64,000 nucleotides of DNA from G963717155 sp963717155 (GCA_963717155.1 OY970326.1:744001-808000), one strand, 5' to 3'; positions 26,221 through 34,759 are shown, numbered from the stretch's first letter. Numbers and translations are program-made. The notes: generated from the sequence alone by a model not told the origin.

Positions 26221-26724
26221 GTGAGCGCGATGGTGGCCCTCGAGCCCTGGGGGAGCGGTGACTTGTCGCTGCTCGAGCGGTTGATGGGCGACCCGCGCGT
26301 GACCGAGCATCTCGGCGGCCCTGAGAGCCCAGGCAAGCTACGTGAGCGTCAGGGCCGCTACGAGCGTCTCGAGGGTGGCGATCGCATGTTCAAGATCGTC
26401 GACGTGGCGAGCGGCTCCGGTGTCGGCTCGGTCGGCTTCTGGACGAAGGAGTGGCGGGGCGAGGAGGTCTACGAGGTTGGCTGGATGGTCGTGCCGGAGT
26501 TCCAAGGTCGTGGGATCGCGGTGGCGGCGACCGCGCTGGCGGTAGAGCTAGCGAAGGGCGACGACAAGCACCGCTTCATGCATGCCTTCCCGAACGTCGA
26601 CAACGCGCCGTCGAACGCAATCTGCCGCAAGCTCGGCTTCGAAGCTGCTCAGGCGTGCGAGTTCGAGTTCCCGAAGGGACACTTCATGACCTGCAACGAC
26701 TGGCGCCTCGACCTGCGCACCTAG
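26221..26724 (+). CDS. GNAT-family N-acetyltransferase (RimJ/RimL-like)
   Basis: A 167-residue GNAT protein: 'SLLERLMGDPRVTEHLGGPES' start as in RimJ/RimL-type enzymes, 'GVGSVGFWTKEWRGEEVYEVGWMVVPEFQGRGIAVAATALAVELA' with the acetyl-CoA pyrophosphate loop (Q-G-R-G-I-A), then 'NVDNAPSNAICRKLGFE'. It transfers acetyl from acetyl-CoA to an amine, target unknown. The GTG start at 26221 is in the right place for the fold; no clear operon partner. Confidence 0.85.
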   Translation: MSAMVALEPWGSGDLSLLERLMGDPRVTEHLGGPESPGKLRERQGRYERLEGGDRMFKIVDVASGSGVGSVGFWTKEWRGEEVYEVGWMVVPEFQGRGIAVAATALAVELAKGDDKHRFMHAFPNVDNAPSNAICRKLGFEAAQACEFEFPKGHFMTCNDWRLDLRT

Positions 26725-26834
26725 CTAAGCGCGCGTCGCAAAGCGCGACGCTATTCCGTCGCTGCCGGCCGAAGCACCCGCCGCGGCACCGGGCCGCCTG
26801 ACCCTCGCGCCCCAGATATCAATGGAGGTCGGCG

Positions 26835-26981
26835 GTGAACGTCAGGAACGCGGAAGAGGGATGGGCGCGCTACGCGACGGAGCAGCTCGAGCGGCTGCTC
26901 GCTAGGCTCTATAACGGCCGTGGCGTCCCGCTTCCGAGCGTCGTAGCGGACATGCAAGCTAGGTCCGCGCGGGTGCCGTGA
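26835..26981 (+). CDS. 48-residue protein, 'EGW-EQLERLL-GVPLPSV' family
   Basis: GTG at 26835 follows GGAGGT at ideal spacing and encodes 'EEGWARYATEQLERLLARLYNGRGVPLPSVVADMQARSARVP'. The same pattern recurs at 42131-42301 on the other strand ('EGWACYSTEQLERLLERLLQENGVPLPSVLRELREEIASR'). Conservation between unlinked copies plus good ribosome binding sites argues that this is a real, easily missed small protein. One predicted amphipathic helix, then a GVPLP turn and a second helix; function unknown. Confidence 0.65.
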   Translation: MNVRNAEEGWARYATEQLERLLARLYNGRGVPLPSVVADMQARSARVP

Positions 26982-26999
26982 GCGAAAGCTCCTCTTTCG

Positions 27000-27518
27000 G
27001 TGCGTTCTAGCGGTCGATTCCGCAAACCCATCCGGGCGCGTGCATATCATCGGTCGATCGCGCGCTTCATCCTGATTGACCGTACGATGTCGCGGTTCTT
27101 GCGCGAGCCGGTGTCGGTTCGCGGCGCCACGGGGACGATCGTTACGGCAACCGGCGTCGTTGTTGTCGCGAGCGGGGTACTGATGCGCCTGCTCGACCAC
27201 CGCGAGTACCCGAATATCTTTCGGGGGATGTGGTGGGCGCTGCAGACGGTGACGACCGTCGGCTATGGAGACGTGACCCCGCGTGACGTGAACGGCAGAC
27301 TCGTCGCCGCCGTGGTGATGTTCGAGGGCATTGCGCTTCTCGCGATCGTGACCGCGGCGGTCACTTCGTCGTTTGTGGAGCGCGCACAGCGCGCCCGTCA
27401 CGCCGCAGAGGATGCCGCCGACCGGCAGGAGGAGGAACGGGTCGATGCCCGCTTCGACGACCTTGCGGCCCGACTCGAGCGGGTCGAGACGATGCTTCGC
27501 AGCCTGACAAACCGTTAA
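27000..27518 (+). CDS. two-transmembrane potassium channel
   Basis: An ion channel with 'TGTIVTATGVVVVASGVLMRLLDH' (helix 1), pore loop 'MWWALQTVTTVGYGDVTPRDVNGR' containing the K+ selectivity filter TVGYGD, helix 2 'LVAAVVMFEGIALLAIVTAAVTSSFV' and a C-terminal coiled coil ('DRQEEERVDARFDDLAARLERVETMLRSL') likely for tetramer assembly. There is no regulatory RCK domain. Start uncertain: GTG 27000 or ATG 27087; neither has a strong binding site. Its last four bases overlap the convergent gene end. Confidence 0.85.
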   Translation: MRSSGRFRKPIRARAYHRSIARFILIDRTMSRFLREPVSVRGATGTIVTATGVVVVASGVLMRLLDHREYPNIFRGMWWALQTVTTVGYGDVTPRDVNGRLVAAVVMFEGIALLAIVTAAVTSSFVERAQRARHAAEDAADRQEEERVDARFDDLAARLERVETMLRSLTNR

Positions 27519-28459
27519 CTCGCGCTGGCCGTTCGTCGCAGGTCGCGCCGGTGGGCGAGTGCGGGTGAGAGCGCTGCGGCGAGCACGAGGATCGTGCCGC
27601 CGATGATGATCCAGAAGAAGATCGCCATGACGATGCCGAGCGCGCCGTAGCTCTTGGAGTACGACGTGAGCCAGCGGGCGAGAACGAGAGAGGACACGAG
27701 GCGAAGCGCGATCAGCCCGAGAATGGTGAATACGGCTCCGGGAAGCAGGCTGCTGGCGGGGACGCGGCGATGGAGGAGCAGGTGCGGCGCCCAGACGAAG
27801 AAGCCAATGAGGAGCGCGAGCCAGCAGACGGTGAGCAGCCAGCCGATCCACGCCGGCTCGCCCAGCAGTACTCGGGTCTGCAGCATGAACAGGAAACTCA
27901 TCACGAGAACGACGACGAGCACGACCAGGTATCGCGCCTGGTCGACCAACGCGTTCTTGCGCAGATCGATCATCCAGGAGCGTGCGTGGGCGAGCTGAAG
28001 CACGCGTGGGAAGCCAAGTCCAAAGAACAGTAGGTTGACGAGGGCCAGCACCACCACCCCGAACTTGTGGTCCTTCCCGCCAACGAGCACGCCATGAAAC
28101 AGGGTGGCAGTCGCGCCGGAGAGGCCGAGGCGGTGCTCGGTCCGGTCGGCGAGCGCGGCAGGGTCGCTGTAGAGGTAGGTCGCCTCGACGAGCATCGCTG
28201 GCAGCAGCGTGATGAACAGGTACGCGCTCAGCAGCACCGCGTAGAGCTGCCCGTCGGCGGCCTGGTAGCGCCGCACCCAGCCGACGGTCGCGCCGCTGCG
28301 CGACGCCGGATCCCGATTCACGACCCAGAGCCGGCCACGCTCCGCCACTGCTGTGCCGTGCGCATGCGCCCCCTGCGCCGTCTTGCGCGCGCGTGCGGCG
28401 ACGCCCGAGTGCTCCGCCTCCGCGCCTCCCGACGGCCCGTCAGTCGGGTCGTTGCTCAT
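27515..28459 (-). CDS. YihY/BrkB-like membrane protein
   Basis: A 314-residue protein: a hydrophilic N-terminal ~70 residues, then about six hydrophobic helices ('LYAVLLSAYLFITLLPAMLVEATYLY', 'FGVVVLALVNLLFFGLGFPRVLQL', 'YLVVLVVVLVMSFLFML', 'GIVMAIFFWIIIGGTILVLAAALSPAL'). The topology fits the YihY/virulence-factor BrkB family (formerly misnamed ribonuclease BN), whose role is unclear. Convergent with the K+ channel gene. Confidence 0.6.
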   Translation of the reverse strand: MSNDPTDGPSGGAEAEHSGVAARARKTAQGAHAHGTAVAERGRLWVVNRDPASRSGATVGWVRRYQAADGQLYAVLLSAYLFITLLPAMLVEATYLYSDPAALADRTEHRLGLSGATATLFHGVLVGGKDHKFGVVVLALVNLLFFGLGFPRVLQLAHARSWMIDLRKNALVDQARYLVVLVVVLVMSFLFMLQTRVLLGEPAWIGWLLTVCWLALLIGFFVWAPHLLLHRRVPASSLLPGAVFTILGLIALRLVSSLVLARWLTSYSKSYGALGIVMAIFFWIIIGGTILVLAAALSPALAHRRDLRRTASAS

Positions 28460-28514
28460 GTCACCGCCACGGGGCTTGTGGCCTCTTCGCGTCTGGCGCG
28501 CTCGGCGACACGCT

Positions 28515-29033
28515 TTAGCCTCCCATGCCCGCTTGGGCCTCGGCGAGGCCGGCCTTCAGCTCCTTGGCGCTCATGTCGTCGATCTGCGCCACCGACTTCT
28601 TGACGGCGTTCGCAAGTGCCGTGTCCACGTTCGCAGCGCCGTCTGAGTCGTAGACGGCGATCACGCCTCCCGAGCCCGGCGGGAGCGCCGCGTCCATCTT
28701 CTCGGCGATGCCGCTCTCGAGCCGATGCCGCGCGAACTTGCCCATCACGGCGCCGGCACTCGCGCCGATCGCGGTCGCTGCCAGAAGCGGCGGTGCGAAG
28801 AGGCCGACCACGAGCCCGACGCCTCCTCCGACCTTGGCGCCCTTTCGGCCGAGGTGGTCTCCCGTCTCCTTGACCGTGACCTCGCCCGCCGCATCCTTCT
28901 GGACGAGGACGACGCCCTCGACCGTGATCGCCTTGTCCTCGGCGAGCTTTAGCACCGCGTCGAAGTCCTTCTTCGCGAGGTCCTCGAAGAGGTAGACCGC
29001 GATCAGGACGTCTTTCTGCGTGTCGTCGCTCAT
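28515..29033 (-). CDS. DUF1269-like membrane protein
   Basis: A 172-residue protein: an N-terminal ferredoxin-like half ('KDVLIAVYLFEDLAKKDFDAVLKLAEDKAITVEGVVLVQKDAAGEVTVKETGDHLGRKGAKVGGGVGLVVGLFAPPLLAATAIGASAGAVMG') with a glycine-rich hydrophobic hairpin, and a C-terminal half ('GGVIAVYDSDGAANVDTALANAVKKSVAQID'). This matches the DUF1269 pattern. The ATG at 29033 follows GAGGAAGG, 13 bp after the sulfatase stop, so the two are in one operon. Confidence 0.75.
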   Translation of the reverse strand: MSDDTQKDVLIAVYLFEDLAKKDFDAVLKLAEDKAITVEGVVLVQKDAAGEVTVKETGDHLGRKGAKVGGGVGLVVGLFAPPLLAATAIGASAGAVMGKFARHRLESGIAEKMDAALPPGSGGVIAVYDSDGAANVDTALANAVKKSVAQIDDMSAKELKAGLAEAQAGMGG

Positions 29034-29046
29034 GATCCGGCCTTCC

Positions 29047-31443
29047 TCAGGCGTTGATCGCGTGTGCCGCGAGGGTCTGCTGTGCGTGCTCGTGCAGTTC
29101 CTGCTCGTCCTCGCCGTCCAGGTGCGGGTTGATGTCGAAAACGACCTTCTTGACCGTACCGGTGAACCTGAACGGTGACCTGTCCGCATATGCGCGGTCG
29201 ACCGGAAGGCCGTTGTCGCGGCCGATATCCATGCCCGCATAGCCCGAGAAGCGCGCAGGGACCGTGTGCTCCATCCGTCCGCCCCCGACCTTCTCGTCGT
29301 TCACGTACAGCGTCACCTCGCCGCCGGTGGCGGGTTTGGGCGCGTCGGCGGCGAACTCCATCCGCACGCTGACGTTCCCGGTTGGTAGCGGCTTCTCCGA
29401 CTCCTGCTTGAACTCGAGTATGCCGAGGAACGAGTAGGTGTGCTTGAGCTTGCCATCCTGGACGAAGAGCGAGAAGCCGCCCAGGTGGTCTGCCTCGGCC
29501 ACGATCACGCCCTCGGCGCCACCCGGCGGGATCTCGAGCTCAGCGCTGATCGCGTACGAGTGGTTGTAGATCCGCGGGATCATCCCCGACGCCACGTTCT
29601 GGACATCGCCGTAGTACGTGAACGTCGATTGGGTGGGAATCGGGGGGGTCATCCCGAAGAACCCGGTCAGCCCGCCGAGCAGCGGCAGCACGTCGTACCT
29701 GTCCGCCTCCTCCCAGAAGAGCCTCTTGAGCTCCTCGACCTTCTCGGGATGCTGATCGGCGACGTTCTTTGCCTGCGTGAAGTCGTCGGGCAGGTAGTAG
29801 AGCTCGACCGGATCGTTCGCGGGATCCCAGACACCCGGCGCGAACTTCCGCAACGTCTCGGGGTCGATGCGCCAGGGGATGCGCGGCATCATCCAGGAGA
29901 GCCACCAGCCGTCCTTGTACATCGCGCGGTTGCCGAGGATCTCGAAATACTGCTGGGTGTGCCGCTCGGGCGCGGCCGCGTCGTTGAGCGAGTAGAGGAC
30001 GCTCGTGCCATGCATCGGCGTCTGCTCAACCCCGTCGATGTGCGTCGGCTGCGGCACGCCTGCCGCCTCGAGGATCGTCGGGCCGATGTCGGTCACGTGG
30101 GTGAACTGCGACCGCAACCCCTTCTCGCGGATGCGATCCGGCCAGTGGACAACCATCGGATCGCGGGTGCCGCCGAGGTGCGATGCGACCTGCTTGCCCC
30201 AGTGGAACGGGCAGTTGCCGGCCCACGCCCAGGCCGCCGAGTAGTGCGGCCCCATCATGCCGCCGCCCCAGGCCTCGAGGCCACCCCACTTGAGGATCAG
30301 CTGGAGCTGCTGCTCGTCGGTCAGCGGGACGCCGTTCAGCGTCGCCAGCTCATTGAACGTGCCGGTCAGCGTGCCCTCCATGCTGGCGCCGTTGTCGCCC
30401 CAGATGTAAATCACGAGCGTGTTGTCGAGCTCGCCCATCTCCTCGATCGCATCGACCACGCGGCCGACGTTCCAGTCGGCGTTCTCGCAATAGCCCGCGT
30501 ACACCTCCATCTGCCGCGCGTAGACGCGCTTCTGGTTCTCGCTCAGCGAGACCCAAGCCGGCATCGCCTCGGACCGCTCCGTCAACACTGCGTCCGCCGG
30601 GACGACGCCGAGCTCCTTCTGCCGCGCGAAGGTCTCCTCGCGCAGCTTGTCCCAGCCCTCGTCGAACGCACCCCGGTACCGGTCAGACCACTCGCGCCGC
30701 ACCTGGTGCGGAGCATGGCTCGCCCCGGTCGAGAAGTACGCGAACCAGGGCTTCTCCGAGCCGTGCGCACGCACACCATGGAGCCACTCGATGGTCGTGT
30801 CGGCCATCGCGTCGGGGAAGTAGAAGCCCTCGTCGTCCGGCGTCCCGATCGCTTTGTTGTTCTCGATGATCACGGGATCGAACTGGCCGGACTCGCCGCC
30901 GAGGAAGCCCCAGAAGTAGTCGAAGCCGAGCGCGTTCGGCCACCGGTCGAACGGGCCGCTGGGACCCTGCACGTTGTCGGGCGTGAGATGCCACTTGCCG
31001 AAGCAACCCGTCGAATAGCCGTTCCCCTGCAGCGTCCTCACAAACGTCTGGCAATCCTTCGGCAGAGTCGCCGAGTAGCCGGGAAACGGCCCGGCGAACT
31101 CGCCGATCATCCCGAAACCGACCGCGTGATGGTTGCGCCCCGTCATCAGCGCCGCACGCGTCGGAGAGCAAAGCGCCGTCGTGTGGAAACGGTTGTACGT
31201 CAGCCCCGCGCCGGACAGCCGGTCAAGCGTCGGAGTGCGGATCGGCCCGCCGAACCCACTCGGATTCCCGAAGCCCGCATCGTCGGTGAGGACCAGCAGG
31301 ATGTTCGGCGCACCATCCGGGGCGGGGATCGGCGCCACATAGTTCCAGTCCGGCTCCGAACCATCGAGCGTGCGCTTCACCACCCCCTGAAACGGCGGAC
31401 GCCGGATCGGCAACCTGCTTCGATCGATCGCATCGTCGCTCAT
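29047..31443 (-). CDS. arylsulfatase
   Basis: A 798-residue type I sulfatase. 'PNILLVLTDDAGFGNPSGFGG' binds the metal, 'CSPTRAALMTGRNHH' holds Cys92, the residue converted to formylglycine, and 'GKWHLTP' and 'IYIWGDNGASMEG' supply further active-site residues. The C-terminal ~170 residues form a beta-sandwich-like domain ('SAELEIPPGGAEGVIVAEADHLGGFSLFVQDGKLKHTYSFLG'). It hydrolyses a sulfate ester; no signal peptide is visible, so it is probably cytosolic. The ATG at 31443 follows GGGAG; a frame extends upstream without a better start. It is the first gene of an operon with the DUF1269-like gene. Confidence 0.93.
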   Translation of the reverse strand: MSDDAIDRSRLPIRRPPFQGVVKRTLDGSEPDWNYVAPIPAPDGAPNILLVLTDDAGFGNPSGFGGPIRTPTLDRLSGAGLTYNRFHTTALCSPTRAALMTGRNHHAVGFGMIGEFAGPFPGYSATLPKDCQTFVRTLQGNGYSTGCFGKWHLTPDNVQGPSGPFDRWPNALGFDYFWGFLGGESGQFDPVIIENNKAIGTPDDEGFYFPDAMADTTIEWLHGVRAHGSEKPWFAYFSTGASHAPHQVRREWSDRYRGAFDEGWDKLREETFARQKELGVVPADAVLTERSEAMPAWVSLSENQKRVYARQMEVYAGYCENADWNVGRVVDAIEEMGELDNTLVIYIWGDNGASMEGTLTGTFNELATLNGVPLTDEQQLQLILKWGGLEAWGGGMMGPHYSAAWAWAGNCPFHWGKQVASHLGGTRDPMVVHWPDRIREKGLRSQFTHVTDIGPTILEAAGVPQPTHIDGVEQTPMHGTSVLYSLNDAAAPERHTQQYFEILGNRAMYKDGWWLSWMMPRIPWRIDPETLRKFAPGVWDPANDPVELYYLPDDFTQAKNVADQHPEKVEELKRLFWEEADRYDVLPLLGGLTGFFGMTPPIPTQSTFTYYGDVQNVASGMIPRIYNHSYAISAELEIPPGGAEGVIVAEADHLGGFSLFVQDGKLKHTYSFLGILEFKQESEKPLPTGNVSVRMEFAADAPKPATGGEVTLYVNDEKVGGGRMEHTVPARFSGYAGMDIGRDNGLPVDRAYADRSPFRFTGTVKKVVFDINPHLDGEDEQELHEHAQQTLAAHAINA

Positions 31444-31636
31444 GTCCCGCTCCCTTATCCAGGCGACCAGATCTCGACGACCCGCCGCACCTACAGCCAA
31501 CGCGCCAATCGGGTGCACGGGGATCCCACCCTAAGCCGCAACGGCCGGAGAGACGTCACACCTCGAGGGTGAATCCACGCGCCGGCAAGAGCCGAAGCGC
31601 GACCCGACGCCGCCAGCGAACGAGCACCCGTCCCGA

Positions 31637-31840
31637 CTAGGTCCTGCCCTCGCCGCCTCGTTCGATCCGTCGTCCAGCGACCTGGTAGCTCACCGAGCCT
31701 TCGACTGGGGCCCCACCGGCGCCAGCGCAACGCGTCATGGGCTGGTCGTTGTGATGGACAAGGACGACCTCTCCCGACGTCGCGAGGTTGAACACTGCGA
31801 AGCGTCGACCGCACACCGGGCAAGTCCCGACGTCGGTCAT
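31637..31840 (-). CDS. small zinc-ribbon protein
   Basis: A 67-residue protein 'MTDVGTCPVCGRRFAVFNLATSGEVVLVHHNDQPMTRCAGAGGAPVEGSVSYQ...'. CPVCGRRF is a zinc knuckle; 'VHHNDQPMTRCAGAG' could complete the site. No function recognised. It lies 19 bp downstream of, and in the same direction as, the small helical protein at 31860, so it may belong to the relict element. Confidence 0.55.
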   Translation of the reverse strand: MTDVGTCPVCGRRFAVFNLATSGEVVLVHHNDQPMTRCAGAGGAPVEGSVSYQVAGRRIERGGEGRT

Positions 31841-31859
31841 CGTGGGCGCCTGCGCGTGC

Positions 31860-32108
31860 TCAACTTCCGCCGATCGCGTTCTCGAGGCGCTCGATCGCGT
31901 GGGCGAGCTCGTCATCGGCGCCGCGTTCGAGGCCGCGGTACTCGTCGAGCCATCGGAAGGCCGCAGTCGCGACCACTTGCACGTCAGGGCTGCGCACGAG
32001 CGTGTCGCCGCGGCGCTGGAGCTCGGCCACGGCCGCTTGCACGCGCTCGTCGTCGCAGCGCTCAGCGATGAACTCGAGCAGCCGTTCCGTGGCGCGCATG
32101 TCCGTCAC
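31860..32108 (-). CDS. small helical protein, paralogue of 16400-16639
   Basis: An 82-residue protein sharing its first 39 residues exactly with the protein at 16400-16639 ('MTDMRATERLLEFIAERCDDERVQAAVAEL...'), then diverging ('SPDVQVVATAAFRWLDEYRGLERGADDELAHAIERLENAIGGS'). The abrupt switch from identity to no similarity looks like recombination or domain shuffling. It follows the second zinc-finger gene in the same order as at 16.4 kb. Confidence 0.65.
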   Translation of the reverse strand: MTDMRATERLLEFIAERCDDERVQAAVAELQRRGDTLVRSPDVQVVATAAFRWLDEYRGLERGADDELAHAIERLENAIGGS

Positions 32109-32157
32109 GGCCGCGATCGTACCCGGGGCGACGTAGGGAGTCGATCAGGCTTGGGGC

Positions 32158-33072
32158 TCATCGAGAGCGCATGCCAGCACCCGAAAGGCGCTTAGCGACA
32201 TCCATCCGGTGGTCCTGGTGCTCTGGGCATCGATGGCGTTGTTGCCGAGCCTCTATGACCTTCGAACACGCCGGGTAGTCGCACTGAATCCACCAAGTCC
32301 CTCTGGTCGCCGGCATGATTGCGTGCGGGGGCCAGGTGGATGGCTCGCGGAGGCGTATGAGCCTTCCCTCTGCCGTGTAGACCTTCTTGTCCCGGCAGTA
32401 GTCGCAGAGCGGAAGGTTCTTCGTTCGGCGCGCAGTGGTCGTCCACCGCCCGCACCTAAGACATGGGAACGCTGACGGTGGTTCGCCGTCAGGCTGGTCG
32501 CTATCCCACAACCAATCCACCGTGCGCTGCGCGATGGGAAACGGGATTCGTGGTTCGTCGGCCGCTTCCCAAAGCTGTTGCTCAAGATCCATCCGATCTG
32601 CGAGTTCAGCAACGACGGCGCGCCGTTCGGACTGCGTATCTGGATTGGCTCGAGCGAAGAGCAGCATGGATGTTTTCCAGTCGGCCCAACCCTCGTCGGC
32701 ACTGCACAGGAACGCGAGCGGGATGCCTCCGTTGAACGCCGCCGAGAGGTTATTGAGCTCGTCCGGGTCAAGATTGCCGACTGCCATCGGGCGTTTGAGC
32801 AGGCGTGCTCGGCCGCCGATTTCAACGGTAATACCCGACTCGGGGATCGCATCCGCGAGGCTTTTCGCGGCTCTGTAGAGGAGCCGCGTCGCTAGATCGT
32901 CCGCCTTTGGGTGAGCGGTCTTCGGCGCCGGCCAGTCGGCGAGATTGAAGCCAGACGAGAGGCCGAGATCGATGACCACCTGCTCGGGGTCACCGAGCAC
33001 ACGGAGTTCCAGCGAGCGCAGTTGTTCTTCGGCCTCGGCCGAGCGTTCGTGATGTGCTGGACCGTTCACCAC
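32158..33072 (-). CDS. zinc-finger protein, paralogue of 16654-17571
   Basis: A 304-residue protein nearly collinear with the one at 16654-17571: the same paired metal clusters ('CLRCGRWTTTARRTKNLPLCDYC' and 'CDYPACSKVIEARQQRHRCPEHQDH'), the same 'DWPAPKTAH' and 'AQRTVDWLWDSDQPDG' segments, with scattered substitutions mostly at the N-terminus and the last ten residues. Its frame is intact although the neighbouring genes are broken, which argues for selection or a recent arrival. GTG start, 33 bp from the divergent excisionase-like relict. Confidence 0.7.
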   Translation of the reverse strand: MVNGPAHHERSAEAEEQLRSLELRVLGDPEQVVIDLGLSSGFNLADWPAPKTAHPKADDLATRLLYRAAKSLADAIPESGITVEIGGRARLLKRPMAVGNLDPDELNNLSAAFNGGIPLAFLCSADEGWADWKTSMLLFARANPDTQSERRAVVAELADRMDLEQQLWEAADEPRIPFPIAQRTVDWLWDSDQPDGEPPSAFPCLRCGRWTTTARRTKNLPLCDYCRDKKVYTAEGRLIRLREPSTWPPHAIMPATRGTWWIQCDYPACSKVIEARQQRHRCPEHQDHRMDVAKRLSGAGMRSR

Positions 33073-33105
33073 ACTTCTGGATGGTACCGGTTCACTCCGC
33101 CTTTA

Positions 33106-33223
33106 ATGAACCCAATGAATCGGAACATGACCGAACTGGACGTTGGTGACCGGCTTCTCCTTAGCGTCGCCGAAGCCGCCGCGCTCTGTGGCGTCAGCCG
33201 CGCAACGATCTTCAAGTACCTAG
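33106..33223 (+). pseudogene. excisionase-like gene, 5' part, interrupted by IS
   Basis: 'MNPMNRNMTELDVGDRLLLSVAEAAALCGVSRATIFKYL' is almost identical to the N-terminus of the protein at 17605. The reading frame is cut at CTAG by the insertion element; the 3' continuation 'AAGELVSVRV' resumes at 34291. Confidence 0.85.
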
Positions 33224-34294
33224 GTGTCGTGCCTCTAGAGGTTGCGAACGCGGCTGCTGGGTGGCCGGTTTGCGAGGGCGCTGTGGGGGCGTTGCTCGTT
33301 GTAGTGGTTGAGCCAGTGTGGCAGCGCGAGCTTGCGGTGGCTGCTTGAGCGGTACGTCAGGCCGTATGCCCACTCGCGGGCCATCGTCTGGTGGAACCGC
33401 TCGACCTTGCCGTTCGTCCGTGGGCGGTAGGGCCGCGTGGTGCGGTGGGCGATGCTGCGGTCTGCGAGCAGTTGTCGGAGAGCGCGGTTTCGGGTATAGG
33501 TGAAGGCGTTGTCGGTCATCAGTCGTTTCGCGGTGATGCCGCGCTCGGCGAAGAACGCGAGGCCGCGCTCGACGAAGGCGGTGACGGTCTGGGCGTGCTC
33601 GTCGTCGTGCAGCTCGACGTAGGCCAAGCGTGTGTGGTCGTCGACGAGCGCGTGGGCGAAGTCGTAGCCGATGCGTGTCTCGGGCCGCATCCAGTTGCGC
33701 GAGCGGTGCGAGCGGTCGCCTGTGCGTGCGTGGCCTGGTCGTACGAAACGCGCGTAGCGCGCAGTGTCCATGTGCAGCAGATCGCCGGGACACGGCCACT
33801 CGTAGCGGTTGGCCGCCTCGCGCGCTGGTCGTGGCGGGCGCGAGCAGCCGTGGCGACGAAGGACCTTCCAGATCGTCTGGTGCGCCACGCCGAGCTCGCC
33901 GGCAAGGAGCCGCGGCCCCCAGCCCGTTTGCGCGCGCAACGCCACCACGCGATCCTGCAGCGCGACCGGCAGAAGCCGCGGGCTGTGATGCGGCCGGCTC
34001 GAGCGGTCGAGCAAGCACACGAGCGACGCGCGCTCGGCACTCGTCGCAGACCGCCAGCGCACGACCCAACGATGCGCAGTCGACAACGCGACGTTACACG
34101 CGGTCGCCGCGAAACGCAGCGACGCGCCACGCTCGACGAGCAACACGAGCTCAAGCCGGCCACGCGGCGTGAGCCGCGCGTTAGGGTGCTGCATCCGGGC
34201 CTCCGGTCGTCTCTGAGCTTCAGCAACCCAAAGACTCCCGGCAGGCCCGGACACCTACCTACCCGTACTCAACCTCCGTAGGCACGACACCTAG
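33220..34294 (-). mobile_element. IS481-type insertion sequence in a CTAG target
   Basis: Terminal inverted repeats GTGTCGTGCCT at 33224 and its complement ending at 34290 (further inside, GAGGTTG is shared), one transposase gene, and the target CTAG repeated on each side (33220-33223 and 34291-34294). The uninterrupted parent sequence is visible at 17.7 kb, so the insertion point is certain. IS481-type elements are known to prefer CTAG targets. Confidence 0.88.
33235..34194 (-). CDS. IS481-family DDE transposase
   Basis: A 319-residue transposase from the ATG at 34194 ('MQHPNARLTPRGRLELVLLVERGASLRFAATACNVALSTAHRWVVRW', a helix-turn-helix). The catalytic domain shows 'HMDTARYARF' (first Asp), 'RLMTDNAFTYTRN' (second Asp) and 'RTNGKVERFHQTMAREWAYG' (Glu), the rve core. 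The frame is open upstream to 34254 but without a better start. Intact, so the IS may be active. Confidence 0.9.
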   Translation of the reverse strand: MQHPNARLTPRGRLELVLLVERGASLRFAATACNVALSTAHRWVVRWRSATSAERASLVCLLDRSSRPHHSPRLLPVALQDRVVALRAQTGWGPRLLAGELGVAHQTIWKVLRRHGCSRPPRPAREAANRYEWPCPGDLLHMDTARYARFVRPGHARTGDRSHRSRNWMRPETRIGYDFAHALVDDHTRLAYVELHDDEHAQTVTAFVERGLAFFAERGITAKRLMTDNAFTYTRNRALRQLLADRSIAHRTTRPYRPRTNGKVERFHQTMAREWAYGLTYRSSSHRKLALPHWLNHYNEQRPHSALANRPPSSRVRNL

Positions 34295-34458
34295 CGGCAG
34301 GAGAACTCGTGAGCGTACGCGTGGCTGGTGCCGGTCACGAGGCACGCGCAACCAGCCCGGTCGAGCTCGTCCTGACGCAACTCGAGGCCGGCGACTGCCG
34401 TCCGCGCCGTTCAGGACGCGGCTGGTCCGCGCGCTGCCCCGCGCACTCGCCGGCCTGA
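34291..34458 (+). pseudogene. excisionase/primase fusion remnant
   Basis: Continues the interrupted excisionase-like frame ('LAAGELVSVRVAG'), then joins in frame to 'ATSPVELVLTQLEAGDCRPRRSGRGWSARCPAHS', the N-terminus of the CHC2 primase-like protein at 18306, and stops at 34458. Compared with 17.7-18.4 kb, about 560 bp are missing between the two parts. Confidence 0.8.
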
Positions 34459-34522
34459 TCCGCGAAGCGGGCGAGAACCTCGACGCCGCACGCGACAACC
34501 TCGCAGAACTGGAGAAGTTCCA

Positions 34523-34759
34523 ATGAGCACGGGACACGGCACCGCACAACGCTTCGTGGTCGACCATCTCGTCAGCCTCGCGCCAGACGATCCTGAATCG
34601 GTGCGCATCCGCAGGCTTGCCCGATCGCAGCGCACAGACAGCCGAGTGCAGCGCAGTGCGCACCGCAGCTTGCCCGAGCCATCACGCAGGCGAGCGCGAC
34701 GACGATCCGGACGTTGCCGGACGGATCGCCCGCGTGCGTGCGCGCGACCCTGGCAGTAA
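34523..34759 (+). CDS. possible element gene fragment
   Basis: The ATG overlaps (ATGA) the stop of a short upstream frame ending 'LAGLIREAGENLDAARDNLAELEKFQ', which looks like a genuine coiled-coil C-terminus. The downstream frame begins plausibly ('MSTGHGTAQRFVVDHLVSLAPDDPESVRIRRLARSQR') then degenerates into Arg-rich sequence. Probably a decayed part of the second element. Confidence 0.25.
   Translation: MSTGHGTAQRFVVDHLVSLAPDDPESVRIRRLARSQRTDSRVQRSAHRSLPEPSRRRARRRSGRCRTDRPRACARPWQ

Noticed and set aside
29440..31572. A 710-codon plus-strand open frame
   Set aside because: It is fully antisense to the arylsulfatase, whose catalytic motifs and conserved sequence are unmistakable; long antisense frames are common in GC-rich DNA.
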